Below the pieces are notes generated by a model. That model was not told the DNA's origin, ran no database searches, and saw only the letters and a list, made by a program, of their open reading frames with translations. Both the position numbers and the translations under genes were made by a program. Positions 21,069 through 32,500 of a DNA stretch of 64,000 bases are shown in pieces (position 1 is the first letter of the stretch; every line of letters starts with the position of its first letter). The DNA lies in assembly GCA_030522415.1 (NCBI GenBank), contig CM060107.1, positions 47,885,807-47,949,806 of the forward strand. Reading direction: 5' to 3'. Origin of the DNA: Channallabes apus. Its lineage: Eukaryota; Chordata; Actinopteri; Siluriformes; Clariidae.

Positions 21069-22133
21069 ATGGGCAGGTTAAAGATTTTGTGCGCTTTTCT
21101 TTTAACCGTGGGTGTTTTTTCTTGTCTCTTTTTCATTAAGAGACAAACAGTGGATGACCAGGAAGAATATCTCTGTCCCACGACTCATTCTTTTAACCCA
21201 GATATTGAACAACATCTGGACCCTGAAGAGAGCGGGAGATGTGAGGGGAAGATTCACACAAACCCGATCCCACTGGAGCTGAAGCTCAGACAGCAAACCA
21301 GGAAGGACCATCTCCATACCCAGTGCAATACCATGAAGATCAGGAACAAATGGAATTCAGTTGATCAAATTCCCCAGTCAGATTTGAACAACCTGCTTGT
21401 CGATGACCGGCACGGAATCATCTATTGCTACGTTCCAAAAGGTGGCTGCACTGTATTAAAAAGGATCATGATCGTTCTGAGTGAGAGTCTGAAGGTGTAT
21501 GGGGTACCTTACAGGAACCCTGATGACATCCCCGTTGAAGACGTTCATGGATCCTCTTTACAGCACCTTAACGAATACCCCAAGGAAGTGATGAAAGAAA
21601 AACTTGAGACGTACAAGAAGTTCATATTTGTGCGAGATCCATTTGTCAGACTGATTTCAGCATACAGAGATAAGATAGAAAGTCCTAATCAAATTTATTA
21701 TGAAACAATTGGGGTGGAAATATTAAGCAAATTCAGAAATGTGTCTAATCCACCAGCATCGGCGGAGGAAGCAAATGCTGCTGGTATCGTTCCTTCTTTC
21801 TACAACTTCATTGAATATATAATAAGCCTTCCATTTCCAGATGACCCAGACATTGATGAACACTGGCGAGAAATATTCCAAATGTGCCATCCCTGCTTGA
21901 TTGATTATGACTTTATTGGGAAAATGGAAACCATAGAGGAAGATGTTGCTCACTTACTACGAATGCTTCATGTTGATAACCTTGTCAGCTTTAAAGCCTC
22001 GACCATTACAGCAGAGACAAGTTGGGTAAAGAAATGGTATTCGGACATCTCCAAAGAATGGAGGAGGAAACTATACAACATTTATGAGGCAGACTTCAGA
22101 CTGTTTGGATATGAAGATCATGAAAATGTCTAA
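21069..22133 (+). CDS. Golgi carbohydrate sulfotransferase (CHST8-14 / HNK-1ST family), intact
   Basis: Single-exon 354-aa frame. Residues about 5-23 (ILCAFLLTVGVFSCLFF) form a type II signal anchor, so the enzyme should face the Golgi lumen. The 5'-phosphosulfate loop is VPKGGCTVLKR at 122-132; the 3'-phosphate site is VRDPFVRLISAYRDK at 188-202; HPCLIDYDFIGK (274-285) and YEADFRLFGYE (339-349) are family C-terminal blocks. Members transfer sulfate from PAPS to chondroitin, dermatan or N-glycan sugars; the sequence alone does not fix the substrate. The length is typical. It is the only undamaged copy of five in the window and may be a retro- or tandem-duplicate, so expression is uncertain. 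Confidence 0.88.
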   Translation: MGRLKILCAFLLTVGVFSCLFFIKRQTVDDQEEYLCPTTHSFNPDIEQHLDPEESGRCEGKIHTNPIPLELKLRQQTRKDHLHTQCNTMKIRNKWNSVDQIPQSDLNNLLVDDRHGIIYCYVPKGGCTVLKRIMIVLSESLKVYGVPYRNPDDIPVEDVHGSSLQHLNEYPKEVMKEKLETYKKFIFVRDPFVRLISAYRDKIESPNQIYYETIGVEILSKFRNVSNPPASAEEANAAGIVPSFYNFIEYIISLPFPDDPDIDEHWREIFQMCHPCLIDYDFIGKMETIEEDVAHLLRMLHVDNLVSFKASTITAETSWVKKWYSDISKEWRRKLYNIYEADFRLFGYEDHENV

Positions 22134-22978
22134 AATCTCAATTCTAAAAACATCATCTAAATTGTTTGTGTTGTGTAGGATGAGTGTTGTGTCTTTGTTC
22201 ACTTGTTGGGAAAATCTTGTGTAAGAACTTGGCATTGGTTCACTTAATTGACTTCCGATGCATGTGTGTTATGGTGACAGAAAATATCTGCTCTTGTTCT
22301 ACACTACAGTCGATCTACATTTTGAGGCATTACAAGTGCCTCTTTTTTGGTTTAACAATTAAAGCTCTCTAATGTTCCTCTTAAAAAAACATCTTTCCAA
22401 GTAGAAAATCATTATTATTGAATTATACTACATGAGGTCCAAAACTGCTGGCAGAATGAATTTCATGTTGTACCAGAATTCCTGAATGTTGGAAATGCAA
22501 GAGAAAAAAAGGGGTTTTTGTCTGTTTTTGTTTGGTTTTTGTTTGGTTTTTGTCTGTTTATTTTTCCCTTTGCTTTGTATTTATGCATCACAAGAATTTT
22601 CATTAGTAGGACAACCTCAGTATCACCTGTATCATGTGCTTATGCTTAAATGGTACCCTCAGTAAGTTCTAAGTACTAAGTAGTGCATATCAATATCATA
22701 TCATTATCATGCATGTTAATATGTGTGTAAGTTGTAGTTTTATAAGCTACATTAAACTGCATTTATTTAATATTAACACACTAATGTGTCTAAAGATATG
22801 TTTGTGGGAACAATTACGAGTAATGTGATTAATATAAACTTTTATATTGTACCCTATCTGACAAATAAATAAATTATTTGACCATTGTTAGCTTTGATTA
22901 TACTGTAGCTCACAAGGTTTTGGCAATTTCATGTGTAAAAAGTATTCCTCATTCTCCCAGAAACATTCTTCCACAATT

Positions 22979-22980
<2 letters not shown>
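22134..22980. other. 3' flank with polyadenylation signal
   Basis: ATTAAA at about 22358-22363 is the likely polyadenylation signal; it is followed by AT-rich sequence shared with the other sulfotransferase copies. No gene is seen. Confidence 0.5.
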
Positions 22981-23034
<54 letters not shown>

Positions 23035-23035
23035 G
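22981..23035. repeat. (GATA)n microsatellite
   Basis: About 13 units at the same relative position as in copies A and C. Confidence 0.95.
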
Positions 23036-23785
23036 TGCTGTGAAAAAATTTATTCGCACCCAATTTTTTTTTTTTTTTTTGCATATTGGTCACACTTTGA
23101 GATCATTAAACAAATTTTAATCTTACACAAATATAATCCCAGTAAATACGTACTGCAGTTTTGAAATGATGATTTCGTTTATTAAGGGGAAAAAAAAGTT
23201 CAAACCTGCCTGGTCGTATTTGAGAAAGTAATTGCCTCCAAATCTAATAACTGGTTATGCTACTCTTTGGAGCAACAACTGCAATAAAGTGTTTGCAATA
23301 ACTAGCAAAGAGACTTTCACATCATTCTGGAAGAATTTTGGCCCACTCTTCTTTTCACAGTAGCTTTAATTCAGCCACACTCGAGCCTCTGTAAGGTCAC
23401 AATCTTTATTTTGTTGTTTCTAAATTTATTTTGTTGTTTCTAAATTCCCTACAATTTTACAACGTAATTAAACGACTTTATATTGTTTCACACCCCGCTG
23501 CAATTGTCTCTCATGAATTGTTCTCATCCAATTTAACATCAAGCACGTAACACCTGCAATATGCATGTTATCTTACTCTAATGCACCTGTCGCTCTGGAA
23601 TGTGGTCAATAGGGACTCATCAGACCACATGCCTTTCTCCATTGCTCCAAAATGTATGTCTTTTTATGGCCACACCTACTGTACTTTAGAATGTGGTAAT
23701 GTTTTTAATTTGCAGGTGATGACATTAATTTGTCGCCACAAATAGAAATCAGATAAGAACAGGAGCAAAACCTGTCATAACATAC
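23036..23785. repeat. interspersed repeat region
   Basis: Longer copy of the repeat at 15482, with AAGTAATTGCCTCCAAATC and TTTTGGCCCACTCTTCTTTT, resembling an abundant fish non-autonomous DNA element. Parts recur at 40690-40970. No coding potential is seen. Confidence 0.5.
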
Positions 23786-23850
23786 CTGTCAGATCACAGA
23801 GCTCAGAGTGCCTTCCCTACCAGATGAAATGGACAGGTTAAAGATTTTCA
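23786..23850 (+). pseudogene. carbohydrate sulfotransferase copy E (5' stub only)
   Basis: The 5' flank (CACAGAGCTCAGAGTGCC) and first seven codons (MDRLKIF) match the intact gene at 21069, then similarity stops. This fifth remnant shows that the cluster was larger. Confidence 0.65.
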
Positions 23851-24114
23851 TGCTTAATGTTTTTAACATGCTTAATGTTGTTACTTTGACATGTTTTTTA
23901 CAGCATTATTGTTTTTTTCTTTGATAATATTGAGAATTTTATGGGTTATATTTTCTCATAGATACTGATAGAGGGATTGTATTATTGGACTCTTCAGAAA
24001 GAACACAGTCTGTTACAGTTGTGAGTGTTTTGGTGTCAGGTACCTTTAGTTGCTTTTAGATATTTAGTTTTTTTCATTTTTGCCAGATAACATATACTTG
24101 CATATTTCCACTGA

Positions 24115-24675
24115 AGGATGAAGATGATGAGACCACATCTGCTGTGACAGAAGTGGACAAAGCTGGTAGATCCACTGAGATCCATACTATTATAATGCTT
24201 GCCCCCTTTGTACATTAGAGTAACAAACTGTCATTGTTCTTTCACAGAACATACCTGGGGATTTACCCACAGATGAAGGTCCTTCAATCTCAATGCACAA
24301 TCTAAGCAATGTAAGAATTTGTGTGCAGTTGTCCATATTTAAATTTTATTGTCTGACAGAATCTCATTTATTTAATTATTTTTGCCTTCCTAGTTGCCAG
24401 CAAAGGAGCTGTATAAGGTCCATCTTCAAAAACAAATAAGAAAAAGTGACATGGAGATGGACCTTATACAGCTTCAAATGGAAGAGAAAAGGCTCTCCAT
24501 TAAAAAAGCAACACTAGAAATTTAATTACTGGAGCATCGCCTTAAGGTGAGAACTTGTGCGTATATTAATCTGTTGCATTTTAAAATTGTTGTGTATATA
24601 AAGCAATGTAATATAAAAAAAAAACACATTTTATTTCAATTTACTTTCATTGTTATTCAGGAAATAAAGAAATGA
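24115..24675 (+). pseudogene. MYB-like Harbinger accessory protein relic
   Basis: Exon-like pieces encode DEDDETTSAV (about 24120), LPTDEGPSISMHNL (about 24260) and a charged helix with LPAKELYKVHLQKQI and LQMEEKRLSIKKATLEI (24394-24525). They are flanked by plausible splice signals. An in-frame TAA follows LEI, so the copy is dead. The helix matches the C-terminal part of NAIF1/MYB-like proteins that partner HARBI1. It lies tail to tail with the transposase relic at 24795-25336, the normal Harbinger arrangement. Confidence 0.6.
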
Positions 24676-24794
24676 ACTACACAGCAGACCAGTGCAAACT
24701 ATTTCATTAAAGTAATTTTGACAAATCCTGTCTCTCAAAAGTCTTCCATCTCTATTGTGCCAAAATCTGTAGAGGTTCCTCTGGACAATCTTCT

Positions 24795-25336
24795 TCAATA
24801 CAAGGAGGGTGGCTCTTTCCTCTTATAGTGGCAATGTGATGAAGCCACTATGATGTCGCATGCCCTCTCTGGACTGACCCGAGCCCACGGCAGGCACTGA
24901 AACCTTGACTTGAGGATCTCTATGGTCATCTCCATCTCGGCCCGTGTTCGGCTGTGAGTCAGGTTATAGCGTGTCTGTGGTCCAAGATCAGGTTCAGGGT
25001 AGGGTGTCATCTAATAGGGCAGACAAGGGTATCCCCTGTCCCCCAGCAAGTAACCATTGTACTGTCCTGTAATGATTCAAGTGTACAATACAAATATAGT
25101 AAAAAGAAGAAAAAAAAACATTGTGTAAAGCAAAACATACCATGCTGAAATGTCTGGCATAATGATGACTCGTGGAAATTTCTGGCATTATGCACAGATC
25201 CTGGCCATTTTGCCTCAATGTTAGTAACAAAATCAAGTTGTTACCTGTACATTGATACTATGAATCGATTTCCTATTAACTTCGTCTCCCTCATTTATTG
25301 AAAGAGCTTTAATAGGAATGTGGGTGCCATCAATGC
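24795..25336 (-). pseudogene. HARBI1-like Harbinger transposase relic, second copy
   Basis: Paralogue of 1-480. On the minus strand it keeps [32 protein letters not shown], an in-frame TAG, then MTPYPEPDLG and NLTHSRTRAEMEMTIEILK. The protein stops abruptly at 25336, inside the first recognisable exon, because a duplicated block joins there. The shared TAG means both copies descend from an already dead transposon. Confidence 0.75.
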
Positions 25337-27004
25337 ATATATCATATACAATACAATACTTAGACACACCTACATAACTCATTAATTTGTTCTACAATGC
25401 ACAAAACAATTACAAGGATGCTGATAGTGATGTGAAAAAAAAACAAGAATAATATAAAATAAAGTAAATATTAAATATAAATAAATAGATATATAATAGA
25501 GCAAAATTTTAATTAATAAAGGAATGAGTTAAATAAAGTTAAATAAACAAAGCGAGTTAAAAAAAACTATTATGACAGCGCGGCCCCGTCACAAGATGGC
25601 GGCCGCGCTGACTCATCGTTCCTATGGACAGCAGCGTCAGAGGCGACATCTAGTCAGTATATATATATACTGTAATATATATATGATTGTTTCCAATGAT
25701 GAACCAAACATGAATTTTATTTTGTTTTACAACAGGTATTTCATAATGAACGTGTGTAAAGTGTATGTGTCTATGTGCATAATGATGAAATGAGATGCCC
25801 AAATTCATGCTTTAAAAGTTTCTTATATAGTTTTTGTAACGTCTTAACAGGGACAAAACAATGAAACAATGCCTCGGGTTAAATGGTATTGAAATTAATT
25901 TAATTTCCTGATTAACTTTAACTATGTTAACTATGCGAATGTTCATTCACTAAATGTATTTTTTATAAAAAATAAACAAATCTGTGTTTTATTATTAGTT
26001 GAGAGTGTGGTTTATTTATTTAGTATCATATTTGGTCATTGTAACATGCATTAGGGAGCATTATAGACGTGCCAAGGGTATTAAATTAAAATAATGGAAA
26101 GGGGTGTTTTAATAAAACAACATCTATCCGACGTCTATCCGACATTTGGCAGATGTATAAACATCTGATTAATATCGTCTAAAGAGCGGATCAGGGTCGT
26201 TTTAATTAATTTACTTCTTAAATAAGTAGGCTAAGCGTCGTTCTAACATCGGCACCAGATGAGCAAATGCCCCCTGCTAGACATCTGCAAGACATCTGCC
26301 AGATGAAAATGACGACGTCGCATAGACATCTCAGCGACGTGTGTGTGCTATCTGGGTCCGTTCTCGCGTATAGACGGGGAAGCTCTGTTTATCTTGTGTT
26401 TTCAGTTTTCTTTTGGTTTCCTTTTAAGTTTCTTAATTAATAATCCCCGCTATCTCCAAACGGAAATGTCTTCCCGTGTCTGTCATAAGCACTCACAACC
26501 AGGGACGGTTCTAGACAGGCAAATATGGGGGGGCAGTGAAAAATGTGAAGGTGACATCATGTGTACACATCATGTTCGAGCACTGTTTTTTCCCCCTGTG
26601 CTTACAGTAACAGTATTTTCCTTGCTGAATTGTGTTGTTAGCTGCGTCCAAAGCCTGGAGAAGTGGATTGCACTTTGTCAGGCCTCTACCTTCAGACGTG
26701 TCCAACTTGGGTGTCCCACTTGAAGACTAAGCTCCTGCTGGTATAGCTCTTAAGGTCACTGAGGCACGCAAACCGCCTGACCACAATAAGGTGGCAATCC
26801 CTCAAGGGGGAAACTGAAAAATTTAAATAAAATAAAATATCATTAATCCAGATTTTATCAATCAACAACATAACATTTATCTTAGTTGGATGGTCTAATT
26901 CTCAAAAACATTTAACCTAAAGAAAGACATACACTATAACTAGAATATTTACAAAACTGAAAGGTTTTCTTATGAATAATAAATAAAAGTAGGTTAAATC
27001 AGAT
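25337..27004 (+). repeat. segmental duplication unit, copy 2
   Basis: Near-identical to 11026-12665. Left junction with the HARBI1 relic at 25336/25337; the right end of similarity is at about 27004. No gene is seen. Confidence 0.8.
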
Positions 27005-27480
27005 GGGCTATAGAACAGTATGGAGCGATATCGCGGACAATATTCAAATGCAATTGCAAATTGCATTTGCAATTGCGTTTCCCATAATAAAGTGTGCCAT
27101 AATTCAAATGCAATTGCAAACTTTGCATTACCGTTTGCTGATTCGCCTTCGCGAGCGCACACTGACTGCCAAATTTCAAATGAAAAAACAAAGTCCATTT
27201 GCATTTGTATTTCCCAGGTCTTACACGTCATGAACCTGTCACATTTAAATATCAAAATCAATTACCACATTTGCTTTTTCACTTTCTCTGCGCTGCGCGT
27301 CAAGCCGGCCAAAATTCAAACGCAATCGCTAATCCATTTGCAATTGCATTTCCAACACGTTACACAGAAACCTGTCAATCAGCGTCAGGGGCGGGTCTAT
27401 AATGTGGGGCGGGATTGTATGGGGAGTGACGTCATTTTCTTGCTCCGGAGTGGACAGAGAAGTTTTTACAAATAAAAATA
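27005..27480. repeat. CAATTG-rich palindromic repeat region
   Basis: Several copies of AATTCAAATGCAATTGCAAA-like sequence and its complement (about 27040-27085, 27102-27130, 27310-27350), forming self-complementary runs. Possibly an unclassified foldback DNA element. No gene. Confidence 0.55.
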
Positions 27481-29525
27481 TTTTTAGATCTTCTCCTGTT
27501 ACAGCCTGCTGGAGCTAAATCTTTCAGAAATGCTGCGTACCGGTGTTATGCGCTAAAATGCCTCCCTGCCACTGATTGCACCCCCACAAAATCTGTCAAA
27601 TATATGAGGACATCACAATCAAATATTCATATTATTATTATCAAATATAATATATGAGTATTATCACGAAGCAATTTTTATTATAAATAAGAAATATAAA
27701 AATATACATGTACAACCCCTGGCAAAAATTCTGGAATCACCCCTCTCAGAAGATGTTCATTAAAATGTTTAATTGTGTAGAAAAAAAAACAAGCACATAC
27801 ATGCCACAAAACTATTTTCACTCAACAATCCAAACTTCTGGCTGTATAAAACACTTAAAAAAAAAAAAAAAACAAAGAAAGATAACTACAGTCAACGACA
27901 ACTGTTTTAACAACTCAAACAGAGGTGCTCAAAGTTAAAAAAGATACGTTAAAAAAGGATTACTGAGGGATCCACTGCCTTTAGCAGCCTCACACAGCTC
28001 TTCCTCTTCTCCTTACGAGGCATGTCTGGAATATTTGTTATATTATTAGTAATCTTCTTTTTTTTTTAAAGTTTGTGTTTTAATTTTTAAAACATAAACA
28101 TGCACATGCAGTGCTTAATAAATGTTTAAACTGTAGAAATACAATAATTTTACTGTTGTAAAATCAGCATTTCATCTAATTTGAAATATAAACCTAATAT
28201 AATCTGTTACTTAATATATTTTCTTGTGGTTTTTTTATATCATAAATATAATAATCCATAAGTATGTGGATATCCATATTATATAATTTTTAGTTAAATA
28301 AAAGCCCTCTAGAAAAGAAGGGAAGAGTCCGGTAACTTATTTTATAACAAAACATGTTCCCTAAACATGTTTTGTGGTGGACACAGAGCTACAGACCCCC
28401 TTGTAACACCCTTACCCAGTTACTGTAGCTCGCAGATAATGACCACCACTACTTGTGTAGTTCATAAAAGGACAGGTAATGTTTTGTTACGCTGTTGCAC
28501 AAACCGCACGCTCATTTATTTTAATTAATTTGTTGTTATAGACTATATTGTGCCTTGTACACCCTATTTACTGTTTTGTTGCAGTCTGCACCTTCCAATT
28601 AATTTGCCTGCTTCTCCTCCAGCTCCGAAAGACTAACAACAACAACAACTCCTCCAGCTCCGCACCACCCAGCCTGCAGAAAATGCGCGTGCACTTTGCG
28701 AGCTCGTATCCGGCTCGTAACGAGCGCGCTCTGCCCTCAAGTGCGAGCATTGGTTAATGGCAGTCATGTGACTCATGCAAGCCAGATCCTTTTATTTAGC
28801 AAAATTGAGATTAATAGTTACATTTTATTGTTGATGGGCAAAGACAGGGTTCCATACGCACATACATATAAAACAACAACAACAACAACAAAAAACAAGA
28901 AAAGGGCACTTGAGGCATCCTGGAGGAGTGGGGCGGGTTTTTTGTTGTTGTTGTTGTATGATATATTGTTGTTGTATGATATATGATGTATGATATGATA
29001 TACATCATATTTTCATTGGCCCTGGACTTCCTGGCTCACAGCAGCCCACATCATAATACTATACATTGGCTCATTAATGTAGAGATACATTTTTAACACC
29101 AGTTACTACTATAGTAAAATATAATACAATACAGAAATCAATCTTTAAACGTATTATTTAAAGTATAACATATATTGGCCCATATCAGTAAAACAAAAAA
29201 ACTAAGGAAAGAACATTAAGACAAACAACATATGAATCTATAAAGATAATATTTTTAAAAAGAATAGCAATGAAACTGAAGAGGTAAGCTAAAGTAAAAT
29301 CAGTAGCAGCATTAGCATTAACTAGTTACTTATTTTAATTATTATGGTAGTCAATATTAATTCGAAATAATGCTGAAAAACTGGTACATCAGGGGAGACG
29401 TGTTGGTCATCAACAGCAGGCACTGGTTCATCCTCACTGACCTACTGCACTTACAGTTTACACTGATGAGTGGTAGATCTTACACTGCATCATGATGATA
29501 CCCCCTGCCAAATGTTCATGATATC
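27481..29525. other. non-coding interval with a DNA-transposon end and simple repeats
   Basis: TACAACCCCTGGCAAAAATT (about 27710) resembles the terminal repeat of a common fish Tc1/mariner-like element, of which about 200 bp remain. CAACAACAAC runs at about 28868-28890 face GTTGTTGTTG runs at about 28942-28957, which could fold. No coding gene is supported. Confidence 0.45.
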
Positions 29526-32500
29526 ATGATGGCGCCGGTGAGGTCGGTTACCGTCACGACTGCTCCGACCACTTTTGTTTGTTTTTGTTCTTTAAGTTAG
29601 TTTTCAGTGTTTTAAAATCGGCAAAATCATCACCATTGAGTACATTAGGTATGATAGAGACACTCTTGTTTCTATTGGTATACAATGTACAGTACTCACA
29701 ATTCGACGTTTTTAACTCCGGATCCGAGCTGGCCGAGTGAGATCCTGAGGGAGAACAATGGACGCGACGCGAAGCGGAGGCCTCGAGGGAGACGAGCTGG
29801 AGTGAGGAACCGGCTCAGAGCCCGTGCACACCGCACACCTCTGCCTAGCATCCTGCTCGCCAACGTCCAGTCACTGGAGAACAAACTTGACCTCAGGGCC
29901 AGGATAAAGTTCCAGAGAGACATTCGGGACTGCAACCTTCTCTGCTTCACCAAGACATGGCTGAACCCAGCGGTACCGGACCACGCCATACAACCAGCCG
30001 AGTTCTTCTCGGTTCACCGCATGGACAGGACGCGGGACTCGGGAAAGTCAAGAGGAGGCGGCGTGTGCTTAATGGTGAACAACAGCTGGTGCAACAGCGC
30101 GAGCGTTGTTCCTCTTATACGCTTCTGCACACCAAATCTGGAACTACTGTCCATCATGTGTCGTCCGTTTTATCTTCCACGGGAGTTCACATCGGTCATA
30201 ATCAGTGCCGTTTACATTCCACCACAAGCAGACACTCAAACTGCCTTATGCGAGCTGCATGAGGCACTCACACAGCACCAGACACAACACCGGGACGATT
30301 CGCTCATTGTGGCGGGGGACTTTAATAGTGCCAACCTCAAGCGAGCAGCTTGACTTTTATCAGCACATCACCTGCCCCACCAGGGGCGAAAGGACACTGG
30401 ACCACTGTTATACCACGGTCAAAGACGGTTACAAGGCACAATCTCGTCCAGCGTTTGGTAAATGCGACCACGCCGCCATCTTCCTCATGCCAAAATATAA
30501 ACAAAGGCTGAAACAGGAAGTTCCGGTTCAGAGGGAGGTCGCGCACTGGACGGACCAATCGGTGGCCGCGTTACAGGACGCACTCGATGACGCAGACTGG
30601 GACATGTTCAGAAACAGCTCCGATGATGACGTCAGCGTGTTTACGGAAGCAGTTGTGGGATTTATTGGGAAGCTAGTAGACGATACGGTGGAGAAAAAGA
30701 CAGAACGTTTCCCAACCAGAAGCCGTGGGTGGATAAAACCATCCGCGACGCTTTGAGATCTCGCACAACTGCCTACAACACGGGACTTGCGTCGGGGGAC
30801 ATGGAACCGTACAAGGCTGCGTCATATAACGTGCGGAAAGCGGTGAAAGAGGCGAAGCAGCGCTACGGGAGAAAACTAGAGTCACAGCTTCAACAGAGTG
30901 ACTCTAGGAGCCTGTGGCAGGGACTGAGAACAATAACGGATTATAAAGCACCAACATCCGGTATGACGAACGCGGACGCGACTCTGGCAGACGAGCTCAA
31001 CACCTTCTATGCTCGCTTCGAGGCTGCAGCTAAAGACGATAGCGATGCTAATGCTTCTTCTTTGTCTTTTGGCTGTACCCTTTCAGGGGTCGCCACAGCG
31101 AATCATCTGCCTCCATCTAACCCTATCCTCTGCATCCTCTTCTCTCACACCAACTAACTTCATGTCCTCTCTCACTGCATCCATAAATCTTCCTCTAGAC
31201 CTCCTGCCTGGCAGTTCCAACCTCAGCATCCTTCTACCGATATATTCACAATCTCTCCTCTGAACATGTCCAAACCACCTCAATCGCCTCTCTGACTTTA
31301 TCTCCAAAACATCTCACATGGGTTGTCCCTCTGATGAACTGATTCTTGATCCTATCCATCCTTGTCACTCCCAAAGAGAACCTCAACATCTTCAGCTGTG
31401 CTACCTCTAGCTCTGCCTCCTGTCTTTTCTTCAGTGCCACTGTCTCTAAGCCGTAGAGCATCGCTGGTCTCACCACTGTCCTGTACACCTTTCCTTTCAT
31501 TCTTGCTGATGCTCTTTTATCGCACAACACACCTGACACTTTTCTCCACCCATTCCAACCTGCCTGTACTCGTCTCTTCACCTCCTTTGAACACTCTCCG
31601 TTGCTCTCGACCGTTGACCCTAAGTACTTAAAATCCTGCACCTTCTTTACCTCTGCTCCCTGTAGCCTCACTGTTCCTCTTGGGTCGCTCTCATTCACAC
31701 ACATGTATTCCGTCTTGCTGCGGGTAACCTTCATTCCTCTGCTTTCCAGAGCTACCTCCACCTCTCCAAATTTTCCTCTACCTGTTCCCTGCTCTCGCTA
31801 CAAAGCACAATGTCATCTGCAAACATCATAGACCATGGAGACTCCTGTCTAACTTCATCTGTCATCCTGTCCATCACTAGAGCAAACAAAAAGGGGCTTA
31901 GAGCCGATCCTTGATGCAGACCCACCTCCACCATGAACTCTTCTGTCACACCTGCAGCACATCTCACCACTGTCTTACAACTCTCATATATGTCCTGCAC
32001 CACTCTAACATACTTTTCTGCCACTCCAGACTTCCTCATACAACACCACAGCTCCTCTCTCGGCACCCTGTCGTACGCTTTCTCTAAATCTACAAAGACA
32101 CAATGCAACTCTTTATTACCTTCTCTGTACTTCTCCATCAGCATCCTCAAAGCAAATACTGCATCTGATGTACTCTTTCTAGGCATAAAACCATATTGCT
32201 GCTCACAAATTCTCACCTCTGCCCTTAACCTAGCTTCCACTACTCTTTCCCACAGCTTCATTTTATGGCTCATTAGCTTTATACCTCTGTAATTGCCACA
32301 GCTCTGCACATCTCCCTTGTTCTTAAAAATCGGCACCAATACACTTCTCCTCCATTCCTCTGGAATCCTCTCACTCTCCAAGATCTCGTTAAACAAACTA
32401 GTCAGAAACTCTACTGCCACCTCTCCTAAGCACTTCCATACCTCCACAGGTATGTCATCAGGACCAACAGCCTTTCCACTCTTCATCCTCTTCAATGCCC

